This document shows positions 41,226-49,353 of a DNA stretch of 64,000 bases, piece after piece; positions within the stretch are counted from its first letter, which is position 1, and each line of letters starts with the position of its first letter. The notes below the pieces were generated by a model that was not told the DNA's origin, did not search any database, and saw nothing but the letters and a program-made list of their open reading frames with translations. Position numbers and translations under genes: made by a program. Origin of the DNA: Xenophilus aerolatus (lineage in GTDB: Bacteria > Pseudomonadota > Gammaproteobacteria > Burkholderiales > Burkholderiaceae_C); NCBI GenBank assembly GCA_029968055.1, contig JASCNX010000002.1, positions 736,371 to 800,370 of the forward strand. The letters run 5' to 3'.

Positions 41226-43055
41226 ATGATCCGCATCACCGTCCAGGGGGCGTCGGGCCAGGGCGCGCCCAGCGCCGACTTCGGCGAGGCGGGCGGCACC
41301 ATCGGCCGCGCCGATACCAACACGCTGGTGCTCAGCGATCCGGACCGCACCGTCTCGCGCGTCCATGCGCAGGTGCTCCGCCGCGCGGGGCAGTTCGTCG
41401 TCATCGACCGCGGCAGCAACCCGATGCTGCACAACGGGCGCTCGCTCGGCGCCGGCCAGGAGGCCGTGCTGAGCGACGGTGACCGCCTGGTGATCGGCAG
41501 CTTCCAGCTGACGGTATCGGTACGGCAGGCCGTGGCTGCGGCGCCTGCGCCGCCGGTGGCGACCGACCCGTTCGCCACGCAGTTCGGGGCCGGCGCAGCG
41601 CCGGTCGCATCGGACGATCCCTTCGCCGACCTGCTCGACGGCCTCGGCGCTCCTGCCCCCGCGGCCGCCCGGCCGCCGCCTCCGCTGCCCGAGCCCGGCC
41701 CCTTCGCCGATCCCATGGGGTCGGGCGCCGCACCGCCACCGGGCGGCGCCGCAGACCCCTTTGCCGATCTGCTCGGCCCGGGCGCCGGCGGCGCTCCGGC
41801 CCCGGCGTCGACGGCGCCCTTCGACGATTTCTCCGACCTCGGCCTGCCTGCGGCCGCTGCGCCCATCGCCAGCGGCCAGCGCATCGACGACCTGTTCGGC
41901 GGCGTCGCGGGGATCGGCGGCGACCCGCTCGCGCTGTCGCCGCTGGCCGATCCGCTGCTGCAGCCCAACACCTCGGCGAGCGACGACCCCTTCGCGGCGT
42001 TGGGCCAGGCGCCGGCGCCGCGGCAGGCGCCCCGGCCGGACCACGTGCCGATCGGACAGTTCGGCTACACGCCGCCGAAGGCGGTGCCGGCTGCGGCGCA
42101 GCCGCGGTCGGCGACCGAGGACGCGCCGATGTTCGACGACCAGACGGGCCAGCCGATCCGCATCGCCCGCGCACCCGCTCCCGCCCTGCGCGAGCAGCCC
42201 ACGCACGCGGCGCCGGCCATGGCGCCGGCGCCCGCGGTCGTTGCACCACCTCCACCGCGGGTTTCGACAGCACCGCCGCCCGCGCCCGCCGCCGCCCTGC
42301 CGATGGACGATGCGGCCTTTGCCGACCTGCTGGGACCCGGCGACGCGATGGGCGCCGCGGCGCCGTCGCCTGCTCCGGTCGCTGCCCCGGTGCCGCACGC
42401 GGCACCCGCCGTGCCGGTGCCGCCCGCGACGGGTGGCATCGCCGCGGGCGACGCCGACCTGCTCGCCGCCTTCCTGCGCGGCCTGGGCCCGGTCCACCAG
42501 GCGCCCACCACGCTGACGCCGGCGCTGATGGAACGCATCGGCGTGCTGCTGCGCGCCTCGACCGAGGGCACGCTGCAGCTGCTGCTCACCCGCCAGGAGC
42601 TCAAGCGCGAGGTGCGGGCCGAGGTGACCATGATCGCGGCGCAGGCCAACAACCCGCTCAAGTTCTCGCCCACGGTCGACGTGGCGCTGGCCCATCTGCT
42701 GGGCCCCGGCGTGCGCGGCTTCATGCCGGCGGAGGACGCGATGCGCGACGCCTACGACGACCTGCGCTCGCACCAGTTCGGCGTCATGGTCGGCATGCGC
42801 GCCGCCCTCGCGAAGTTGATCGAGCGCTTCGGCCCCGACGAGCTGGAAAAGAAGATCGCCGCCAAGTCCGCGCTGGACAGCCTGTTCGCATCGGGGCGCA
42901 AGGCCCGGCTGTGGGACCAGTTCGTGGCGCTGTACGGCACCATCGCCGCCGAGGCCGAGGACGACTTCCACACGCTCTTCGGCAAGGCCTTCCTCGAAGC
43001 CTACGAGGAACAGATGGCGCGCCTGAAGGACGCCGGCGCGCCGGCGCCCCGTTGA
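41226..43055 (+). CDS. tagH: T6SS-associated FHA-domain protein (TagH/Fha)
   Basis: This 609-residue cytoplasmic protein has an N-terminal FHA domain (about 1-95) with GGTIGRADTNTLVLSDPDRT, the phosphothreonine-binding SRVHAQVL and NGRSLGAGQEAVLSDGDRLV. A low-complexity Pro/Ala-rich linker (about 100-415) contains repeated DPFADLLG-like units (DDPFADLLDGLG, ADPFADLLGPGA, DAAFADLLGPGD). The C-terminal T6SS-FHA domain (about 425-609) has LLRASTEGTLQLLLTRQELK, EVTMIAAQANNPLKFSPTVD and YDDLRSHQFGVMVGMRAALA. It is the expected target of PpkA and PppA. The repeated DPFADLL motif may be a multivalent docking element. Confidence 0.93.
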   Translation: MIRITVQGASGQGAPSADFGEAGGTIGRADTNTLVLSDPDRTVSRVHAQVLRRAGQFVVIDRGSNPMLHNGRSLGAGQEAVLSDGDRLVIGSFQLTVSVRQAVAAAPAPPVATDPFATQFGAGAAPVASDDPFADLLDGLGAPAPAAARPPPPLPEPGPFADPMGSGAAPPPGGAADPFADLLGPGAGGAPAPASTAPFDDFSDLGLPAAAAPIASGQRIDDLFGGVAGIGGDPLALSPLADPLLQPNTSASDDPFAALGQAPAPRQAPRPDHVPIGQFGYTPPKAVPAAAQPRSATEDAPMFDDQTGQPIRIARAPAPALREQPTHAAPAMAPAPAVVAPPPPRVSTAPPPAPAAALPMDDAAFADLLGPGDAMGAAAPSPAPVAAPVPHAAPAVPVPPATGGIAAGDADLLAAFLRGLGPVHQAPTTLTPALMERIGVLLRASTEGTLQLLLTRQELKREVRAEVTMIAAQANNPLKFSPTVDVALAHLLGPGVRGFMPAEDAMRDAYDDLRSHQFGVMVGMRAALAKLIERFGPDELEKKIAAKSALDSLFASGRKARLWDQFVALYGTIAAEAEDDFHTLFGKAFLEAYEEQMARLKDAGAPAPR

Positions 43056-43073
43056 GCACGCGAGGAGCAGGGC

Positions 43074-43865
43074 GTGGAAATCGAGATCGTCTCGCTCTCC
43101 AAGCAGGGAGGGCGCGAGTACAACGAGGACGTGCACGGCCACTGGCACAACGGGCACTTCGTCGCCTGCCTGGTGGCCGACGGTGCCGGCGGCCATGGTG
43201 GGGGCGACGTCGCGGCCGCCACCGCGCGCAGCAGCATCCTGGCCGGCTTCGCGGCCCATCCCACCCTCGACGAAACGGCGCTGCGCGCGCTGCTGGCCCA
43301 GGCCAACCTGGACGTGGTGGCCCGCCAGGCCGAGGGCGGCAAGCTGGCCAGCATGCGGTCCACGGTGGTGCTGGCCGCGGTCGACCTGGAACAGCATGCG
43401 CTGGTGTGGGCCCACACCGGCGACAGCCGGGCCTACCTGTTCCGCGGCGGCGCCATCGTCGCGCGCACGACCGACCACAGCCTGGTGCAGCAGATGGTGG
43501 CCAGCGGCATGCTCGACGACGAGGGCGCCCGCCTGCATCCGCAGCGCAACATGCTGCTGTCGGCGCTGGGCTCGGTGCAGGAGCCGCCGGAGATCGAGGT
43601 GTCCGGCCGCATGCGGCTGGAGGTGGGCGACGTGCTGCTGCTGTGTTCCGACGGCGTGTGGGAGCCGCTGGGCGACGAGTGGCTGGTCGACACGCTGCAC
43701 GCCGCCCGCACGGCGGCGCAGTGGACCGGCGAACTCGACGCGCAGATCCAGGCCCAGGCCAAGCCGGGGCACGACAACTACACGGCGGTGGTGCTGTGGG
43801 TGCTGCAGGAGGACGAGGAGTCGACCCGCCTGATGGGCGAGCCGCCGCCTGCCGATGCGCCATGA
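43074..43865 (+). CDS. pppA: PP2C-type protein phosphatase PppA
   Basis: This 263-residue protein has a GTG start with GAGGAG upstream. Metal-binding PP2C motifs are GREYNEDVHGHW, CLVADGAGGHGGGDVAA, ALVWAHTGDSRAYLFRGGAI, DHSLVQQMVASG, VLLLCSDGVWEPL and PGHDNYTAVVLW. It should dephosphorylate the FHA protein and so oppose PpkA. It ends the plus-strand T6SS operon. A 67-bp gap separates it from the convergent minus-strand operon (43933-49282), with no convincing terminator visible. Confidence 0.93.
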   Translation: MEIEIVSLSKQGGREYNEDVHGHWHNGHFVACLVADGAGGHGGGDVAAATARSSILAGFAAHPTLDETALRALLAQANLDVVARQAEGGKLASMRSTVVLAAVDLEQHALVWAHTGDSRAYLFRGGAIVARTTDHSLVQQMVASGMLDDEGARLHPQRNMLLSALGSVQEPPEIEVSGRMRLEVGDVLLLCSDGVWEPLGDEWLVDTLHAARTAAQWTGELDAQIQAQAKPGHDNYTAVVLWVLQEDEESTRLMGEPPPADAP

Positions 43866-43932
43866 CGGGTGGGCGCGGCGCTTGCACGGCGGACGCGCCC
43901 CGCTGCAGGACTGCGTGGCGACGCGCCGGCGC

Positions 43933-44946
43933 TCAGAGGCGCACCAGCTCGACCCGCCGGTTCTTCGCGCGCCCGGCCTCCGAGTCGTTGGGCGCGACCG
44001 GCTCCGCCGCACCGGCGCCGCGCGTGCTCAGGCGCCGCGGGTCGATGCCGGCCTTCACCAGTGCGGCGATCACCGCGACGCTGCGCCGCTGCGACAGGTC
44101 CTTGTTGTGGGCCTCGTTGCCCTGGGCGTCGGTGTGGCCGACGACCTGCAGCCGCAGTTGCGGGCTGGCCCGCAGCAGCTTGGCCATCTCGTCCAGCGTC
44201 GGCTGGGATTCGGCGCGCAGCGCGTCCTTGTCGGTGTCGAAGTAGAGGCCGTAGAGGTTCACGCGACCCTGCTCGGCGAGGACCTTCTGCATCGCGCCGG
44301 CATCCAGGAAGACGATGCGGCCGGTCTCCATGGGCTTGCTCTCCACCACGCGCACGAAGGCGTGGTTGCCCACCTCCGGGTTGTGTTCGGCCAGCGCGAT
44401 GCTCGCGTGCACCGTGCCGCTGTCCGAGGTCTTGCGTGCCAGCAGGTAGCGCGCGCCCACGCCGAAGTAGTTGCGCACGTAGTCGCCACTTCGGCCCAGC
44501 CGGGGCCATTCGGGGTCGTCGAAGGCGAGCGCGAAGTCGTAGGGCGTGGTCGTGTCGCCCGATCCCGGGCGCGGCTGGTAGCAGGAGCCGTTGGCGGTGG
44601 CGCAGCTGAACAGCACCTCGAAGCCCTTGGCCTTGAGGCTGCCCTCGTAGTTGCGCAGCACCTCCAGCGTGGAACGCCCGGCGGGCAGCTGGTAGTAGTA
44701 CAGCGAGACCTTGCCTTCGAGCTTGAGCAGCTCCGGCTTGCCGCCGCCCCAGTTCTGGAACGGGCCCTGGATCAGGCCGACCTCGTCGTAGGCTGCCGCC
44801 TTGTAGCCCTCGAGCACGGCGCCCTCGTAGCGGCCGACCAGCGGGTGGTCCTTGCCGGGCTCGGCCGCCGGCGCGGAACCGCACAGCGCCGCGAGCAGCA
44901 CCGATGCGGCGAGGCGCCTCGCGCGGGTGACGACGTGTGGGCTCAC
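43933..44946 (-). CDS. OmpA-family outer-envelope protein of the T6SS locus
   Basis: This 337-residue protein has a GTG start overlapping the stop of the preceding gene as GTGA. The signal peptide is RARRLAASVLLAALCGSAPA. The N-terminal domain (about 27-215; PLVGRYEGAVLEGYKAAAYD, KLEGKVSLYYYQLPAGRSTL) resembles DUF4892-type proteins. The C-terminal OmpA domain (about 225-335) has VNLYGLYFDTDKDALRAESQ, LQVVGHTDAQGNEAHNKDLS, RRSVAVIAALV and GRAKNRRVELVRL for peptidoglycan binding. It ends the tssABC-hcp operon and probably helps anchor T6SS structures to the wall, complementing the OmpA domain on TssL (inference). Confidence 0.82.
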   Translation of the reverse strand: MSPHVVTRARRLAASVLLAALCGSAPAAEPGKDHPLVGRYEGAVLEGYKAAAYDEVGLIQGPFQNWGGGKPELLKLEGKVSLYYYQLPAGRSTLEVLRNYEGSLKAKGFEVLFSCATANGSCYQPRPGSGDTTTPYDFALAFDDPEWPRLGRSGDYVRNYFGVGARYLLARKTSDSGTVHASIALAEHNPEVGNHAFVRVVESKPMETGRIVFLDAGAMQKVLAEQGRVNLYGLYFDTDKDALRAESQPTLDEMAKLLRASPQLRLQVVGHTDAQGNEAHNKDLSQRRSVAVIAALVKAGIDPRRLSTRGAGAAEPVAPNDSEAGRAKNRRVELVRL

Positions 44947-45476
44947 GCGCCGCCGGTGGTGGGGACGGTCTGCGGCACGTAGACGTACTGGCGCGCGGTC
45001 TTCTTGCGCGTCTTCAGCGCGGCGCGCAGCGGTGCCGGCATGTCGGCGCGGTTGGGCAGGTTGCTGAAGTTGTCGAGGCCCTGCTTCTCGCAGAAGAAGA
45101 GGCAGCCGTTGTTGAGCAGCTCCAGCGAATAGCGCGAATGGGTCCGCGTGCTCAGCTGGTTCTCGGCGCGGAAGGGATCGAAGGACCCGTCCTGCGTGAC
45201 CTTCGTGCCGCGCGCGGCCATCTGCGCCTGGAAGTGCTTGATGTGGCGCCGCGTGACCGGCCCGATGAGGCCGTCGACCTCGATCACACCCGGCTCGTCG
45301 GGCGGCGGCTGGGTGTTGTCGTTGAAGCCCATCAGCTCGTAGTAGAGGATGCGGAACAGCGCCTGGACCAGCATGACGTCCTCTCGGATGTTCGAGCCGA
45401 TGAGGCCGACCGACCAGTCGATGTTGTAGACGTCGATGGGCCCGGTGTTGCCCGTCGCGGTGGTGGTGAATGCCAT
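44943..45476 (-). CDS. Peptidoglycan-binding-like protein downstream of hcp
   Basis: This 177-residue protein has no signal peptide. The middle part (MLVQALFRILYYEL, then GVIEVDGLIGPVTRRHIKHF, QAQMAARG) matches the three-helix peptidoglycan-binding domain pattern (VDG-hydrophobic-G-T-I--FQ). The rest is unique: NGCLFFCEKQGLDNFSNLPN and the basic KTRKKTARQYVYVPQTVPTT tail. It lies between hcp and the ompA-like gene, and its stop overlaps that gene by 4 bp. A small T6SS-linked wall-binding or Hcp-dependent cargo role is possible. I do not recognise a named family beyond the PG-binding-like segment. Confidence 0.65.
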   Translation of the reverse strand: MAFTTTATGNTGPIDVYNIDWSVGLIGSNIREDVMLVQALFRILYYELMGFNDNTQPPPDEPGVIEVDGLIGPVTRRHIKHFQAQMAARGTKVTQDGSFDPFRAENQLSTRTHSRYSLELLNNGCLFFCEKQGLDNFSNLPNRADMPAPLRAALKTRKKTARQYVYVPQTVPTTGGA

Positions 45477-45552
45477 GGTGTGTCGCTCGGCGCATGCGGT
45501 TGCAGCCGGCCGCGCCCCGCGTCGCCGCGGTCCGGGGCCGGGCCGCGCCCGC

Positions 45553-46029
45553 TCAGCGGATCTCGGTGGAGGCGACGTTCCAGCCGAACTTGACGGCGCT
45601 GCCCAGGCCGCCCTTGGCGTCCTGCGGCTTGTATTCGAACTCGATGTCCTTGTACGTGCAGGTCACGCGCTCGTGGATGTCGCCGCCGGCCGACGCGCCG
45701 GGGTGGCACTGGGTGATCAGCACTTCCTTCATCGTGACCTTGAGGTAGTCCTGCTGGCCTTCGCCGGCCTTGCGGGCGGTGATCTTCACGCTGTCGAAGT
45801 GCTTGCCCGAGACGCAGCTCTTGCTCAGCACCGGCGAGGCCTTGTCGTAGTTGTGCACGAAGTTGAAGGTGCCCGGGATGGCCTTGCCCCGGCCCTGGCC
45901 GCCGCCGCTGCCCTGCGAGGGCTGGCTCACGTCCCAGTCCCACGACAGGAGCTCGATCTCGCCCTTGTGGTCCTTGTGGGTGGATTCGCCGTCGACGCCG
46001 TCGAACTTGATGTGGAAATCGGAACTCAT
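45553..46029 (-). CDS. hcp: T6SS tube protein Hcp (TssD)
   Basis: This 158-residue protein is of canonical Hcp length. It starts MSSDFHIKFDGVDGESTHKD and has EIELLSWDWDVSQPSQGSGG, FNFVHNYDKASPVLSKSCVS, and DYLKVTMKEVLITQCHPGAS, ending in FGWNVASTEIR. An AGGAGAAGCAGCA ribosome site precedes ATG 46029-46027, so the longer upstream start was rejected. Hcp rings stack into the inner tube and can carry small effectors. It is the fourth gene of the tssA-tssB-tssC-hcp operon. The 133-bp tssC-hcp gap contains a hairpin (46063-46085) that may allow separate regulation of this highly used subunit. Confidence 0.95.
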   Translation of the reverse strand: MSSDFHIKFDGVDGESTHKDHKGEIELLSWDWDVSQPSQGSGGGQGRGKAIPGTFNFVHNYDKASPVLSKSCVSGKHFDSVKITARKAGEGQQDYLKVTMKEVLITQCHPGASAGGDIHERVTCTYKDIEFEYKPQDAKGGLGSAVKFGWNVASTEIR

Positions 46030-46062
46030 TGCTGCTTCTCCTGGGTTGAACGATGAGGAAGG

Positions 46063-46085
46063 GGCCGGTGGCACCGGCACCGGCC
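46063..46085. repeat. Hairpin in tssC-hcp gap
   Basis: GGCCGGTG (46063-46070) and CACCGGCC (46078-46085) are perfectly complementary with a 7-nt loop. It lies 34 bp upstream of hcp on the transcribed minus strand, with no following T-run. It may be a processing or stabilising stem that separates hcp expression from tssABC (speculative). Confidence 0.35.
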
Positions 46086-46162
46086 TGGGGGCGGGCCGCC
46101 TGCCGGATCCGGTTGCCTAGAGAACGATGGGGCGGGCCGGACTTTGAAGGGCCCCGAGCGAT

Positions 46163-47656
46163 TTATTTGCCGCCCTTGGCCGAGGGCAGCTTGGAGACGA
46201 GCCGCAGCGACACGGTCAGGCCTTCGAGCTGGTAGTGCGGACGCAGGAAGAACTTGGAGGTGTAGTAGCCCGGGTTGCCCTCGACCTCCTCGACCACCAC
46301 CTCGGCCGCGGCCAGCGGCTTCTGCGCCTTGGTGATCTCGGACGAGTTGGCCGGATCGCCGTCGACGTAGTTCATGATCCACTTGTTGAGCCAGCGCTCC
46401 ATCTCGGCGCGTTCCTTGAAGCTGCCCACTTTGTCGCGCACGATGCACTTGAGGTAGTGCGCGAAGCGGTTGCAGGCGAACAGGTAGGGCAGGCGCGCCG
46501 CCAGGTTGGCATTGGCCGTGGCATCGGGGTCGTCGTACTCGGCCGGCTTGTGCAGCGACTGGGCGCCGATGAAGGCCGCGAAGTCGGAGTTCTTGCGGTG
46601 GATGAGCGACAGCAGGCCGGCCTTGGACAGCTCGGCCTCGCGGCGGTCGCTGATTGCGATCTCGGTCGGGCACTTCTGGTCCACGCCGCCGTCGTCGCTC
46701 GGGAAGGTGTGCAGCGGCAGGTTCTCCACCGCGCCGCCCGACTCGATGCCGCGGATGCGCGAACCCCAGCCGTAGAGCTTGTACGAGCGGTTGATGTTGG
46801 TGGCCATCGCGTAGGCCGCGTTGGCCCAGGCGTACTTGCTGTGGTCGGCGCCGGCGGTGTCCTCCTCGAAGTCGAACTCCTCGACCGGGTTGGTGTTCGC
46901 GCCGTAGGGCGTGCGCGCCAGGAAGCGCGGCATGCACAGGCCGAGGTACTTCGAATCGTCGGACTCGCGCAGCGAGCGCCAGCCGGCGTACTCGGGCGTG
47001 AGGAAGATCTTGGTGAGGTCGCGCGGATTGGCCAGCTCCTGCCAGCTTTCCATCTGCATCAGCGAGGGGCTGGCGCCGGTGATGAAGGGCGCGTGCGCCG
47101 AGGCGGCGATCTTGGACATCTCGCCCAGCAGTTCCACGTCCGGCGGGCTCTGGTCGAAGTGGTAGTCGCCCACGATGGCGCCGAAGGGCTCGCCGCCGAA
47201 CTGCCCGTACTCCTGTTCGTAGATCTTCTTGAACATCGGGCTCTGGTCCCAGGCCGCGCCCTTGAACTTCTTCAGGTTCTTGGCCAGCTCCTGCTTGGAG
47301 ATGTCCATGACCCGGATCTTCAGGTGCTCGTCGGTCTCGGTGTTGTTGACCATGTAGTGCAGGCCGCGCCACGCACTCTCGAGCTTCTGGTAGTCGGGGT
47401 GGTGGATGATCTTGTTGATCTGCTCGGTGAGCTTGGCGTCGATCGCGGCGATCATGGCCTCGATGGACTTGGTCACGTCCTTGCCGATGAGCTGCGTCTG
47501 GCTCAGCGCCTGCTGCGCGAGCGTCTGCACGGCCTGCTCGACGGCGCTCTTGGCCTCGTCGCTGCGCGGCTTGAATTCCTTCTGCAGCAGCGATGCGAAA
47601 TCGCTGCCGGCGTATTCGACTTCCTTCAGCGGGCTCTGCTGGAGTGCTTCTGCCAT
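46163..47656 (-). CDS. tssC: T6SS sheath large subunit TssC (VipB/EvpB)
   Basis: This is a 497-residue protein of normal TssC length. It carries LESAWRGLHYMVNNTETDEH, VGDYHFDQSPPDVELLGEMS, SLMQMESWQELANPRDLTKI, YAGWRSLRESDDSKYLGLCM, FLARTPYG and the C-terminal QLEGLTVSLRLVSKLP typical of the family. With TssB it forms the contractile sheath around the Hcp tube, and ClpV recycles it. The gene starts 26 bp after tssB. Confidence 0.97.
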   Translation of the reverse strand: MAEALQQSPLKEVEYAGSDFASLLQKEFKPRSDEAKSAVEQAVQTLAQQALSQTQLIGKDVTKSIEAMIAAIDAKLTEQINKIIHHPDYQKLESAWRGLHYMVNNTETDEHLKIRVMDISKQELAKNLKKFKGAAWDQSPMFKKIYEQEYGQFGGEPFGAIVGDYHFDQSPPDVELLGEMSKIAASAHAPFITGASPSLMQMESWQELANPRDLTKIFLTPEYAGWRSLRESDDSKYLGLCMPRFLARTPYGANTNPVEEFDFEEDTAGADHSKYAWANAAYAMATNINRSYKLYGWGSRIRGIESGGAVENLPLHTFPSDDGGVDQKCPTEIAISDRREAELSKAGLLSLIHRKNSDFAAFIGAQSLHKPAEYDDPDATANANLAARLPYLFACNRFAHYLKCIVRDKVGSFKERAEMERWLNKWIMNYVDGDPANSSEITKAQKPLAAAEVVVEEVEGNPGYYTSKFFLRPHYQLEGLTVSLRLVSKLPSAKGGK

Positions 47657-47682
47657 GGTGTTCTCTCCTCGGTGGCGGGGGA

Positions 47683-48192
47683 TCAGGCGGCGCTGCCGTC
47701 TTCGGGCTTCTTGGTGGCGGCCAGCGACTGCAGCAGCGCGGGGTCGTCCAGCACCTTGGCCAGCAGCTCCTCGGCGCCGCCCTTGCCGTCCATGTAGGTG
47801 ACCAGGTTGCTCAGCTGGTTGCGCGCCTCGAGCAGCTTGTTCAGCGAGTCGACCTTGCGCGCCACGGCGGCGGGCGAGAAGTCGTCCATGCTCTCGAAGG
47901 TGAGCTCGACCTTCATGTCGCCCTCGCCCGTGAGCGTGTTCTCGACCGCGAAGGCGGCGCGCGGCTTCATCGCCTTCATGCGGGCATCGAAGTTGTCGAC
48001 GTCGAACTCGAGGAACTTGCGGTCGGCCACCGGCGCCAGCGGGTCGGCCGGTTTGCCGGAGAGGTCGGCCAGCACGCCCATCACGAAGGGCAGCTGCACC
48101 TTCTTCTCGGCGCCGTACAACTCGACGTCGTACTCGATCTGCACGCGGGGCGCACGGTTCCGGGCGATGAATTTCTGACTGCTCTTGGACAT
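47683..48192 (-). CDS. tssB: T6SS sheath small subunit TssB (VipA)
   Basis: This 169-residue protein has the typical start MSKSSQKFIARNRAPRVQIE and family block LPFVMGVLADLSGKPADPLA, KFLEFDVDNFDARMKAMKPR and LEARNQLSNLVTYMDGKGGA. It is co-encoded with tssC. In TagJ-bearing systems the N-terminal helix of TssB binds TagJ (24928-25761), consistent with both being present here. An AGGAGCCGTC-type site precedes the ATG. Confidence 0.97.
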   Translation of the reverse strand: MSKSSQKFIARNRAPRVQIEYDVELYGAEKKVQLPFVMGVLADLSGKPADPLAPVADRKFLEFDVDNFDARMKAMKPRAAFAVENTLTGEGDMKVELTFESMDDFSPAAVARKVDSLNKLLEARNQLSNLVTYMDGKGGAEELLAKVLDDPALLQSLAATKKPEDGSAA

Positions 48193-48247
48193 GACGGCTC
48201 CTGGCGGACGGGTGAGGGTGGAGGTGAAAGGGACGCGGAAGGCCGCG

Positions 48248-49282
48248 CTAGTCGGATTCGGAGGCCGCGCGGGCGCCTGTGACGTGCTCGATGGCGTTCA
48301 TCGCGTCCGGGGCCAGGTTGGCGATGATGTCGAGGAAGCTCACGCCGATGAGCTTCTTGGCGCGCTCGATCAGCAGCGGCGCGGGATTGCCGGGCTCGGT
48401 GCGCTTGAGGTAGTCGATGACGCGGTCGAGCGTCTGCAGCGCGTCCTGCCGCGTGGCGATCTCGCCGCGCAGCGCCGGCGCGGCGCCCGGGCCGGGCCGG
48501 CCCTCCGCCGCGGGTTCGGCGTCGGCATCGGCTTGCGCATCGGCGGCGCCGGTGGCGGCCTGCACGGCCTGCTGCAGCACCTGGCCGATGGCACGCAGGC
48601 GCGAGAAGTCGACGGCATCGGCGCGGCCGCTGCGCTCGGACAGCAGGTTCTGCAGGCCCGTCACCGCCGGCGCCACCGCGCGCAGCGCGGCCGCGGCATC
48701 GGGGTGGTCGGCCAGGATCTCTTCCAGTGCGCCCTGCACCTGCGTCGGCGAGTAGCCGGCGTCGCCCATGGGCGCCAGTGCGTTGCGCGCCACGGCCACA
48801 TCGCGCACGCGCAGCGGCCCCACGCTGCGCGAGTGGCCGATCAGTGCGTCGTAGAGGTCGCGCGGCACGAGCGATTCGTCCGACAGCGGCGCCAGCGCGT
48901 TGAGCCGCATCGTCGGGTCGTTGTCGTCGTCGGCGTCGAGCTGCGGGTGGATGGCGTCCCAATGGCGATCGAGCAGGCCGGTCAGCAACTGCATGCCGAA
49001 GCCGAAGCCCACGACGCCTTGCCGGCGCGTCGCGGTGCGCAGCAGCAGCACGGCCGGGCGCACGTCCTTGCTACGGCGCAGCAGGTCGGTGGCGAGGTCG
49101 CCGACCTGGTTCCAGTCCGGAACCACCGCAGGGATCACGGTGTCGCCGAACTGCTGCTCGGGCTTGCCCAGCGCCGCGGTCTCGGCGGCCGTGAAGGCGG
49201 GGTCGTACTCCAGGTCGTCGCCACAGGGCGAAGCCTCGCTGATGGGCGCCTGCAATGCGTCGACGAGTTCGGGAGTGAGCAT
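48248..49282 (-). CDS. tssA: T6SS cap/priming protein TssA (ImpA N-terminal domain)
   Basis: This is a 344-residue protein started at MLTPELVDALQAPISEASPC; the longer frame to 49441 lacks homology-like sequence. The ImpA N-terminal domain (about 10-130) contains DWNQVGDLATDLLRRSKDVR, QLLTGLLDRHWDAIHPQLDA and DPTMRLNALAPLSDESLV. After an Ala/Asp-rich linker (about 235-265), the short C-terminal domain has ALQTLDRVIDYLKRTEPGNP, RAKKLIGVSFLDIIANLAPD. It is first in the minus-strand operon and primes tube/sheath assembly. It is divergent from tssJ across a 71-bp promoter region. Confidence 0.94.
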   Translation of the reverse strand: MLTPELVDALQAPISEASPCGDDLEYDPAFTAAETAALGKPEQQFGDTVIPAVVPDWNQVGDLATDLLRRSKDVRPAVLLLRTATRRQGVVGFGFGMQLLTGLLDRHWDAIHPQLDADDDNDPTMRLNALAPLSDESLVPRDLYDALIGHSRSVGPLRVRDVAVARNALAPMGDAGYSPTQVQGALEEILADHPDAAAALRAVAPAVTGLQNLLSERSGRADAVDFSRLRAIGQVLQQAVQAATGAADAQADADAEPAAEGRPGPGAAPALRGEIATRQDALQTLDRVIDYLKRTEPGNPAPLLIERAKKLIGVSFLDIIANLAPDAMNAIEHVTGARAASESD

Positions 49283-49283
49283 G

Positions 49284-49311
49284 TTGCCTGTTCGAATTCG
49301 CTGGTGATAAT
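49284..49311 (+). promoter_or_regulatory. Candidate sigma-70 promoter for tssJ
   Basis: TTGCCT (49284-49289) and GATAAT (49306-49311) are separated by 16 bp and sit 42 bp before the tssJ ATG. The match to the sigma-70 consensus is 4/6 at -35 and 5/6 at -10. It overlaps the opposite-strand tssA promoter, so the two may compete or be co-regulated. Confidence 0.45.
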
Positions 49312-49335
49312 CAAAGATGCCCACCACAGGGTCAA
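49307..49335 (-). promoter_or_regulatory. Candidate sigma-70 promoter for tssA operon
   Basis: On the minus strand TTGACC (49335-49330) and GATTAT (49312-49307) are separated by 17 bp, 24 bp upstream of the tssA ATG. The -35 matches 5/6 and the -10 matches 4/6. It would drive tssA-tssB-tssC-hcp and the two envelope genes behind them. Confidence 0.5.
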
Positions 49336-49353
49336 TGCAACGAAGGAAATAGC

